34,729 bases of DNA, taken from the NCBI GenBank assembly GCA_031266515.1, contig JAISAW010000144.1, positions 1-34,729 on the forward strand, given 5' to 3'. The notes beneath the pieces were generated by a model. That model did no database searches, was not told where the DNA came from, and worked only from the letters and a program-made list of their open reading frames with translations. This document shows positions 28,079 through 34,729 of the stretch, one piece after another (position 1 is the first letter of the stretch; every line of letters starts with the position of its first letter). The stretch is from Eubacteriales Family XIII. Incertae Sedis bacterium (GTDB lineage Bacteria > Bacillota > Clostridia > Peptostreptococcales > Anaerovoracaceae). The translations under genes and the position numbers were made by a program.

Positions 28079-28798
28079 CTACTCCCACTCATCGTCTTCG
28101 TCAAGTTCGAAAAACAGTTCTTCCAGCGAGGAGTCTCCGCGGATCTCGTCCATGCCGCCGGACGCCACAAGCCGGCCGTCTTTGATGATCGCAACTTTGT
28201 CGCAGAGCTTTTCCGCCACTTCAAGTATATGGGTCGAGAAAAATACCGCGCCTCCATGATCGCATTTTTCGCGCATCAAGTCTTTCATCGTGCGAGACGC
28301 CTTCGGATCGAGCCCCACAAACGGTTCGTCGAACACGAGGAAATCCGGATCGTGTATGAAGGCTGAAATAAGCGCGAGCTTCTGCTTCATGCCGTGGGAA
28401 TATGCAGATATCGATTGGGCGAGGTCAGACGACAGCTCGAAGATATCCGCATACTTCCGGATACGTTCCCGGCGGTCTTCCGCACTGACGCCATACACGT
28501 CGGCGATGAAGTTCAGGTATTTGATCCCTGAGAGAAAGTCGTACAGGTCGGGATTGTCCGGGATGAAGGCGGTGCGCCGCTTGCACTCAAGAGGCTCTTT
28601 TTTCACAGATTTGCCAGCGATATAGATCTCCCCGCCATCAAACTCAATGACTCCGCACACTGCTTTCAGCGTCGTGGTCTTGCCCGCGCCGTTGTGGCCG
28701 ATGAAGCCGTATATTTCCCCGGGGGCTATGTGCAGCGACAGATCGTCTACAGCCCGCCGCCCGCCGTATGTCTTGACTAAATGTTCTATCCTCAGCAT
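28079..28798 (-). CDS. ABC transporter ATP-binding protein
   Basis: MLRIEHLVKTYGGRRAVDDLSLHIAPGEIYGFIGHNGAGKTTTLKAVCGV (Walker A), SAYSHGMKQKLALISAFIHDPDFLVFDEPFVGLDP. Confidence 0.92.
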   Translation of the reverse strand: MLRIEHLVKTYGGRRAVDDLSLHIAPGEIYGFIGHNGAGKTTTLKAVCGVIEFDGGEIYIAGKSVKKEPLECKRRTAFIPDNPDLYDFLSGIKYLNFIADVYGVSAEDRRERIRKYADIFELSSDLAQSISAYSHGMKQKLALISAFIHDPDFLVFDEPFVGLDPKASRTMKDLMREKCDHGGAVFFSTHILEVAEKLCDKVAIIKDGRLVASGGMDEIRGDSSLEELFFELDEDDEWE

Positions 28799-28908
28799 TT
28801 GGATTCCTTTCGTCCGTGAAGTGTGCACGACCGACAGTATTATTACACATCAGGGAAGTTAAGGCAAAGCCGAGTCTCATCCCTTGCGTCTGAACAGTAG
28901 GGCCATTC

Positions 28909-29580
28909 CTATAAATCCCGTTTGTCATACAAATAAACCGACAGATGGTATGACACGAAGAACAGCGTCGCGCCAATGGCGAACATCGCTGCGCACACTG
29001 TGCCCGTATTCTCAGACCAGTACGTCAGCCATCCGGAAAAAAGATCCATCCTTGTGTTCAATAACGCTACTGCCGCCCCGGCCAACATTGACACAAAGAC
29101 CACCGGTATATAGAATCCGAAAACTTTTCCCTTTTCATAACCCATGCGGAACATCACAGGGTACATGGTCAGATTGGTAAAACCGCCTAATGCGAAACCG
29201 AAAAAACACATAAGTGCGACTATTTTCGGGTTTATCCCAAATGTAAACGCGCCGAATACCAGCACCCGTGCCGTCATCATGATGATCGCCCCGCAGCAGG
29301 TGAGCGCAACCGCGAGCAGCAATATCATAAAGGCGAACCGCCCCCGCACTATGCTTTTTCTTGAAACCGGCAACGACAGGTAGAGTTGGTTGAGGTTGCC
29401 TTTTTCCTCCACCGCGAAGGTGTTCATCGAAAACGTTATCGCCATATACGCGGACAGGGGAATGATCGCCATTTTCAATCCGGTAGCGCAAAAGAGCACG
29501 ACGATTCCTGCTACTACAAGGAGCCTCCAGTGGTGCGACTTTATTGCGAGCCAATCCGTCCTGATCATTTTGAGAGTCAT
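28909..29580 (-). CDS. ABC-2 type permease
   Basis: 223-aa membrane protein, overlaps the upstream ABC ATPase by 4 nt; NTFAVEEKGNLNQLYLSLPVSRKSIVRGRF. Confidence 0.8.
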   Translation of the reverse strand: MTLKMIRTDWLAIKSHHWRLLVVAGIVVLFCATGLKMAIIPLSAYMAITFSMNTFAVEEKGNLNQLYLSLPVSRKSIVRGRFAFMILLLAVALTCCGAIIMMTARVLVFGAFTFGINPKIVALMCFFGFALGGFTNLTMYPVMFRMGYEKGKVFGFYIPVVFVSMLAGAAVALLNTRMDLFSGWLTYWSENTGTVCAAMFAIGATLFFVSYHLSVYLYDKRDL

Positions 29581-30362
29581 CCGACTTTCCCCCTTTCAAA
29601 GTAGACCACTATGTCATCAAGCGTCGGCGCTTCGGCCACAACCGTCTGCGGCAAACCTCCAATCCTGTCCATGAGGCGCAGTTCATCAAGGCCGTTTCCG
29701 CGGACGAGCGCGTACTTTTCGAGCAGCACGTCCTTCTCATCGTCGAACACGATCTTCCCATCTGATATGAAAATGATGCGGTCGGCGAATTTCTCCAAAT
29801 CGCTCGTGATATGCGTCGAGAAGAAAATCGTCTTCGTCTCATCAAGCAGGTAGTCGCGCATGGTATCTATAATCTCTTCGCGCACGACGGGATCGAGCCC
29901 TCCGGTCGGTTCATCAAGCAATAGCAGCTTCGCATCGTGGGCGAGCGCGGCGGATATCCCGAGCTTCATCTTCATCCCCCGCGAAAAATCCTTGAATTTC
30001 TTGCGCTCCGGGAGCGAGAAAGTATCAAGGTATTTGCGCCAGACCTCCCCGTCCCAATGCTCGTAGTAAGGACGCAAAACTTTTTCCACGTCTTTGACGG
30101 TCCAGTCCTCCTGGTAGTAAGGCTGTTCGAACATCACACCCAGATCCGCTTTAAGAGATACGTCGCTGAACGGTTTGCCGAGTATGGAAATCTCGCCGCC
30201 ATCGGGGATTGCCATCCCGAGCAGGCATTTCAGTGTCGTCGTCTTACCTGCGCCGTTCCGTCCGACGAACCCGCATGCAAAGCCCGTCGGCACACTGAAA
30301 CTCACGTCAAGTGTGAAACCGTGATAGCTTTTTCGAAGGTTCCTGACTTCAATCGCATTCAT
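29577..30362 (-). CDS. ABC transporter ATP-binding protein (YtrB-like)
   Basis: FVGRNGAGKTTTLKCLLGMAIPDGGEISILGKPF, FSRGMKMKLGISAALAHDAKLLLLDEPTGGLDPVVREEI. Confidence 0.92.
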   Translation of the reverse strand: MNAIEVRNLRKSYHGFTLDVSFSVPTGFACGFVGRNGAGKTTTLKCLLGMAIPDGGEISILGKPFSDVSLKADLGVMFEQPYYQEDWTVKDVEKVLRPYYEHWDGEVWRKYLDTFSLPERKKFKDFSRGMKMKLGISAALAHDAKLLLLDEPTGGLDPVVREEIIDTMRDYLLDETKTIFFSTHITSDLEKFADRIIFISDGKIVFDDEKDVLLEKYALVRGNGLDELRLMDRIGGLPQTVVAEAPTLDDIVVYFERGKVG

Positions 30363-30771
30363 TGAATTTTTCCTCCAGCTTTTGTTTTAATTCCTTGAGT
30401 GTCAATCCCGCAGCCTTTCCCTTGACCGCGACGTTGGTGAGGTTTGCAGCGATCTCATCGAGATACTGCTTTCGTACTATCTCGCCTGGCAGCGCGTTCA
30501 CGAAGCACCCGCGGCCCTGTACCGTGGTGACAAGCCCTTCGTTCTCCAAATCGCTGTAAGCGCGTATCGTCGTGATATTGCTCACTTTGAGATCCCGCGC
30601 AAACCCTCTGACCGACGGCAGCATTTCTCCCGCATTCAGCCCGCCCGACATGATAAGGGCCTTTATCTGTTCTTTGATCTGTTCGTAAGCCGGCAAGCCG
30701 CTATGCAGCGATATGGTTACGGCTATGGTGGTGGTTGCGTCCGTGTTTGTCAATGGCGTCGCCTCATCCAA
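30349..30771 (-). CDS. GntR-family regulator, YtrA subfamily
   Basis: LPAYEQIKEQIKALIMSGGLNAGEMLPSVRGFARDLKVSNITTIRAYSDLENEGLVTTVQGRGCFV; short C-terminus; heads the ABC operon. Confidence 0.9.
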   Translation of the reverse strand: MDEATPLTNTDATTTIAVTISLHSGLPAYEQIKEQIKALIMSGGLNAGEMLPSVRGFARDLKVSNITTIRAYSDLENEGLVTTVQGRGCFVNALPGEIVRKQYLDEIAANLTNVAVKGKAAGLTLKELKQKLEEKFNECD

Positions 30772-30796
30772 AATTTAGTAGCTACTGTATATGCTC

Positions 30797-30824
30797 ATTA
30801 TACACAGCAGCGCATAGGTGTCAA
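30797..30824 (-). promoter_or_regulatory. Promoter of the GntR-ABC operon
   Basis: Minus strand TTGACA (30824-30819), 16-bp spacer, TATAAT (30802-30797), ~26 nt upstream of the GntR start. Confidence 0.75.
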
Positions 30825-30861
30825 GCATGGAGTTTTCGAAATCCCGGAAAGGGCTGTAACC

Positions 30862-30897
30862 AGAAAAATACAGGCGCTGTCGGGGAGACAGCGCCTG
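30862..30897 (-). terminator. Intrinsic terminator of the aminotransferase gene
   Basis: Perfect 11-bp stem caggcgctgtc-tcccc-gacagcgcctg on the minus strand followed by tatttttctgg. Confidence 0.75.
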
Positions 30898-30971
30898 ATA
30901 TGGTGGTACGGCGAAGAGTGTCGTTTGTCTCTTCTGCGTATCGGTTTTTTTATTGCCTCGGCTATCGTATA

Positions 30972-32069
30972 TCAGCCATTAAGCTCTTTTACAGCGGCAA
31001 TCATCCTGTCCCACTCGTTTTCATGCGGGATGCGCAGGCGTACGCTGTTGATGCCGAGGCCGTCAAAGTTGGCACCGGAGTAAGTCAGTATGCCTCGTTC
31101 CATGAGGGCGGCTTCCAAATCAAACTCGGGGTCGTCGTGGTAGAGAAGGCAGATGGAGCAGGTTTCAAACGTATGCGCCATATGCATCTTGTTCCCGGTC
31201 GCGGCTTTGAGGGCGGCTTTGCCTCTTCCGAACGCGGCTCTGCATTCCTGCAAAAATCCGGGGTTTGACAGAGAGGCAGCGGCAGCCATCCTCGAAGGCT
31301 GCGATACCGCATAAGGATTGTGCAGCTTGTTTATGGCCTGGGCGAGCTCTTCGCCCGCAAGCAGGTACCCGGCTCTGAGGCCGGCCATGCCAAAGCCTTT
31401 CGAAAATGTGCGGAGCACTATCAGGTTCTCGTATTCATCCAAAAGCGAGATAGCTGACGCGCTCTCCTCCACGAAGTCCCCGTATGCTTCATCGGACAGC
31501 ACACAGACATTGTGTTCGCGGGCCTTGTCCAGTATGCGTCGCAGGTCGCCAGCAGGGATGGTCTGCCCTGTCGGGTTGTTGGGGTTGTCCAAATAGATGA
31601 GGCTGAGCTGGCCGTCTATGGCGGCGAGAAGGTCGTCCGCGTCAAACTTGTAGTTTTCTTCGGCTTTCAAGTATACGGGTTTGTAGGTGATGTTCATAAA
31701 CGCTGCATTCGATGTATAGTCCGAGAACTGAGGCGCTGATGCGAGCGCCGCCGCGCCGGGGACAGAGAATGCTGCATTCACCAAAGTGAGCCCTGGCATC
31801 GAGCCGTCGGTCAGCAGCAGGTTTTTCTTCGTCAGCTTTGCAAATGGCGACCAGTATTTCAGGATCGCTTCCTGCAAAAAATCACCGTGGGGATAATCGA
31901 AAATTGCGGAGGGAGACAGATCCTTGAACACCGCGACGGATTCAGGCGGCGTACCGAAAGGATTGTATCCCGCAGCACAGTCCACGGCGTTTTCGGGAAC
32001 CTTCGCGCCGTCCTTGGCATAGCTCAGTTTTTCTTCCTGGATAATGGTTTCGCGGATTTTTAACTTCAT
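30972..32069 (-). CDS. PLP-dependent class I/II aminotransferase (HisC-like)
   Basis: IYLDNPNNPTGQTIPAGDLRRILDKAREHNVCVLSDEAYGDF; LRTFSKGFGMAGLRAGYLLA; GAGGTG RBS before Met at 32069. Confidence 0.9.
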   Translation of the reverse strand: MKLKIRETIIQEEKLSYAKDGAKVPENAVDCAAGYNPFGTPPESVAVFKDLSPSAIFDYPHGDFLQEAILKYWSPFAKLTKKNLLLTDGSMPGLTLVNAAFSVPGAAALASAPQFSDYTSNAAFMNITYKPVYLKAEENYKFDADDLLAAIDGQLSLIYLDNPNNPTGQTIPAGDLRRILDKAREHNVCVLSDEAYGDFVEESASAISLLDEYENLIVLRTFSKGFGMAGLRAGYLLAGEELAQAINKLHNPYAVSQPSRMAAAASLSNPGFLQECRAAFGRGKAALKAATGNKMHMAHTFETCSICLLYHDDPEFDLEAALMERGILTYSGANFDGLGINSVRLRIPHENEWDRMIAAVKELNG

Positions 32070-32265
32070 CAAATTCACCTCATTTCTGCAGTTTTTCAAG
32101 TTTTTTTATAGTGTGCGCCCACAGGATCCTGACGCTCCTTACAGATGAGGTAATCATATCTGTTAATACCTTACTATTCAATGGTTTTTTGGCAGTTCCT
32201 GGAGTTCGGCTCTTGGAGTCATTGATGTGCCGCTCCCGTTTGTTACGGTTTACTTATGGAGCCGG

Positions 32266-34362
32266 CTATTTACTTTTACACTCCTCTTGCGGAGCGGCGA
32301 GCAGCGGCCTTGTGCCGGATACCCCCAAGCCAATCGTCGAGAGGTTGTGCAAAAGAGCTGATGTGCCGGGCGAAAGGATATCTGTGGCACCGAGCGCTAC
32401 AAGCGCCGTATTGAATCCGATTATAAACCGATAGTTGTTCATAATACGGCGCATCAGCCTCTGGGCGAGCCGCCTCGCCGTGGTGAGCTGATTCAAGTTT
32501 GCCATCAGTATAGTGACGTCGGCCACTTCGCGCGCCAGGTCAGAAGCGTCGCTCATCGCGATTGAAACATCTGCGGCGGCAAGCGCGGGAGAATCGTTGA
32601 TCCCGTCGCCCACCATAGCGACCTTGTGCCCGGCTGCCCGCAACTCTTCGATGATACGAACCTTGTCCTCGGGCAGCAGCTGCGCATGCCATATGTCTAT
32701 TCCGAGTTCATCCGCTACTTTGCGAGCCGTCTGTTCGCCGTCTCCGGTGAGCATCACTATCCGCTTCACTCCAGTGCGGCGAAGCCCCGCAATCGCCGCA
32801 GAGGCCTCAGTGCGCACAGGGTCGTCAACACAGAGGTAACCGCAAAACTCGCCGTCGATAGCAAGGCAGATGACCGTCTCCGTCTCCGAATCGATCAACT
32901 CTTCATGTTCCTTGCTCAAGGGGACGGATTCGTCTTCAAACAGAAAATGGCGGCTTCCGATCACGGTGCGGCGTCCTTCGAGCATCGTAGCTATCCCGTG
33001 CGCGACTATATACTGGACTTCGGCATGCCTCTCATCATGCCTCAGATCCTCTTCTTTTGCAGCTCTTACGATCGCGCGCGCGACACTGTGAGGGAAGTGC
33101 TCTTCTATACAAGCCGCCGTGCGAAGTATCTGTGCGCGCGTATATTCGCCGAAAGCCACAACTTTGTTCACGTGCGGTTCGGCGAGGGTAAGGGTCCCGG
33201 TCTTGTCAAAAACAAAAGTGTCTACATCCGCGAGCGTCTCCAAATGCTTTCCGCCGCGCAGCAAAATACCGTTCCTCGCGCCCTCGCGCATAGCGGAAAG
33301 CACTGCGAGCGGAGTCGCTAATTTGATCGCGCATGAATAGTCTACGAGCAGTACGGAGAGCGCTTTGCGGGTATTTCGCGTAGTGAGCAATACGAGCAGG
33401 GCAAACAGGAAATTGTAAGGGACGAGTTTGTCGGCAAGCTGCTCGGCCTTCTTCTGCATCACGGCTTTCAAAGACTCCGAATGCTCGATCAAGTCGAGGA
33501 TCCTTCGTATGCGCGTCTCTCCTTCTTCCTTTCGAACTGAAACGATGAGCTGTCCGCTTTCAACGACGGTTCCGGCAAAGACGCTGTTTCCCGCATGACG
33601 CGCCACGGGCAGAGGCTCTCCTGTCATGGACACTTCATTCACTTCGGCTATACCGTCTGTGACTTCTCCATCTACAGGGATGACGCCGCCTGCCCGGACC
33701 ACCACAAGGTCGCCGAGGGAAAGTTCGGATATGTGGACCTGTATTTCCATCCCATCCTTAAGCGTCCACACCTGCTCAACTCTGCCGACAAGGCTGTCCG
33801 CCAAAGCAGAGCGGGTTTTTTCCAGAGTATGCTGCTCGATCAAATCCGCCACTGACAGCAAAAACATGATCGAGGAGGCAGTGTCAAAATCTCCCTGGAT
33901 CTGAGCCGCGCCAACTGCGGAAGCGTCCAAGACGTCTACATTCAACCGTCCCTTCAACAACTGCGCCAATCCCTTTCTGAAATACCCGAGTGCAAAAAAG
34001 ACTGACAGTGCTACGCGAACCGGTTTCGGAAACAAATAGCGGATGAGAACCCGTTTCAGGGCCATGCGCTTAAGCTGTCTTTTGATGGCATTGTCGAGCA
34101 AAGGCTCCGGCGATAGAGTGCCGGGGACAAAATCGAGCGACAGGCTCCCAAGCCCGGAGAGTTCGTCCAACACCATTTCCCGGGTACAGCCTTCGTAGAC
34201 GATGAGCAAACTTCCGGTACGGTATGCCGCCTGCGCGTAAAGCACTCCGTTTAAGCCGATGAAATGATCCTCAGCCGCGCGCGAAAAATCTTCCGTGAAA
34301 GCGTATCGCCCGAACCTTACACGGATACGGCCCGGGATATCGCTGGTTATCCTATACTGCAA
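32266..34362 (-). CDS. P1B-type heavy-metal translocating ATPase lacking a canonical CPC (has SCA)
   Basis: DKTGTLT, TGEPLPV, GDGINDSPALAAADVSIAMS; TM motif VDYSCAIKLATPLAVLSAMREGARNGILLRGG; N-terminal HMA-like fold without CxxC. Confidence 0.9.
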   Translation of the reverse strand: MQYRITSDIPGRIRVRFGRYAFTEDFSRAAEDHFIGLNGVLYAQAAYRTGSLLIVYEGCTREMVLDELSGLGSLSLDFVPGTLSPEPLLDNAIKRQLKRMALKRVLIRYLFPKPVRVALSVFFALGYFRKGLAQLLKGRLNVDVLDASAVGAAQIQGDFDTASSIMFLLSVADLIEQHTLEKTRSALADSLVGRVEQVWTLKDGMEIQVHISELSLGDLVVVRAGGVIPVDGEVTDGIAEVNEVSMTGEPLPVARHAGNSVFAGTVVESGQLIVSVRKEEGETRIRRILDLIEHSESLKAVMQKKAEQLADKLVPYNFLFALLVLLTTRNTRKALSVLLVDYSCAIKLATPLAVLSAMREGARNGILLRGGKHLETLADVDTFVFDKTGTLTLAEPHVNKVVAFGEYTRAQILRTAACIEEHFPHSVARAIVRAAKEEDLRHDERHAEVQYIVAHGIATMLEGRRTVIGSRHFLFEDESVPLSKEHEELIDSETETVICLAIDGEFCGYLCVDDPVRTEASAAIAGLRRTGVKRIVMLTGDGEQTARKVADELGIDIWHAQLLPEDKVRIIEELRAAGHKVAMVGDGINDSPALAAADVSIAMSDASDLAREVADVTILMANLNQLTTARRLAQRLMRRIMNNYRFIIGFNTALVALGATDILSPGTSALLHNLSTIGLGVSGTRPLLAAPQEECKSK

Positions 34363-34410
34363 ATTAAAAACCTGTCCCTGTGTCTTCGTTTCGGCGATTG
34401 AGGGGTCTCT

Positions 34411-34707
34411 CTACTCTTTGGCTGTGGCGGGAACGGTGGGCTTGCCGTCGCTGTCCACCGGCTTGCTTGAGATCTCGACATCTTTGGCGGCGGAATTTTT
34501 CCGCTCCTTCGCCTCGGCGTAAATATCCTGCGCGTCCTCTTTCAGCGACTCAAGCTGCGCCACTGCGGAGTCTTTTGCCTCAAGGCCTGCTGCAAGCGCT
34601 TTCACCGCTGCTTTTCTGAAACGATTTTTCCCTCCGACTATCGGCAACAGTATTCCTGTTGCGAGACCGGCGATATAAATCCCGGCTTTTACGCTGTTAA
34701 CAATCAT
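34411..34707 (-). CDS. Small TM + Ala/Lys/Glu-rich helical protein, PacL/DUF1490-like partner of the adjacent P-ATPase
   Basis: VKAGIYIAGLATGILLPIVGG (small-residue-rich TM) then KNRFRKAAVKALAAGLEAKDSAVAQLESLKEDAQDIYAEAKERK; 48 bp upstream of the P-ATPase start. Confidence 0.65.
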   Translation of the reverse strand: MIVNSVKAGIYIAGLATGILLPIVGGKNRFRKAAVKALAAGLEAKDSAVAQLESLKEDAQDIYAEAKERKNSAAKDVEISSKPVDSDGKPTVPATAKE

Positions 34708-34729
34708 TTGATCCCTCCTGTCTGCTATT

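Noticed and set aside
30898-30960. T-box-like string ggtggtacggcg followed by a hairpin and T-tract on the plus strand
   Set aside because: It only partially matches GGGTGGTACCGCG, no stem I or specifier region is visible upstream, and no plus-strand gene lies downstream (it is antisense to the aminotransferase 3' end).

Overview
This window reads as an ordinary bacterial chromosome segment, probably Firmicutes/Clostridia-like; that assignment is inferred from gene content only. Nearly all genes are on the minus strand. From left to right it contains: an isochorismatase-like hydrolase; a CadA-type P1B ATPase with a Cys/His-rich N-terminus and its ArsR/SmtB regulator with a clear operator; a branched-chain amino acid operon (ilvB-ilvN-ilvC-ilvD read on minus) preceded by a leader-peptide attenuator; an MBL-fold hydrolase; a four-gene putative cell-surface cluster (931-aa beta-helix protein, two small secreted or anchored proteins, and a C-terminally anchored Pro/Gly-rich protein); an AraC-type regulator with an unusual N-terminal domain; ppdK; a GPH transporter and GH2 beta-mannosidase with a divergent AraC regulator; a GntR/YtrA-like ABC-transporter operon; a class I/II aminotransferase; and a second P1B ATPase preceded by a small TM + Ala/Lys/Glu-rich protein resembling the PacL partners of CtpC. 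The main unexplained structures are: (1) a three-member family of ~164-197 bp whole-element imperfect palindromes (695-858, 15861-16024, 16284-16480); (2) REP-like GGGGACGGYTCTTTTTGTG elements in three intergenic regions, including a 28-bp perfect inverted pair; (3) the ilv attenuator with a Val/Ile/Leu-rich leader peptide; (4) the surface-protein cluster with a duplicated C-terminal domain; (5) the PacL-like/P-ATPase pair; (6) an orphan pair of operator-like dyads. I saw no CRISPR array, rRNA, tRNA or transposase gene. All calls come from reading the sequence and translations; no searches were run.
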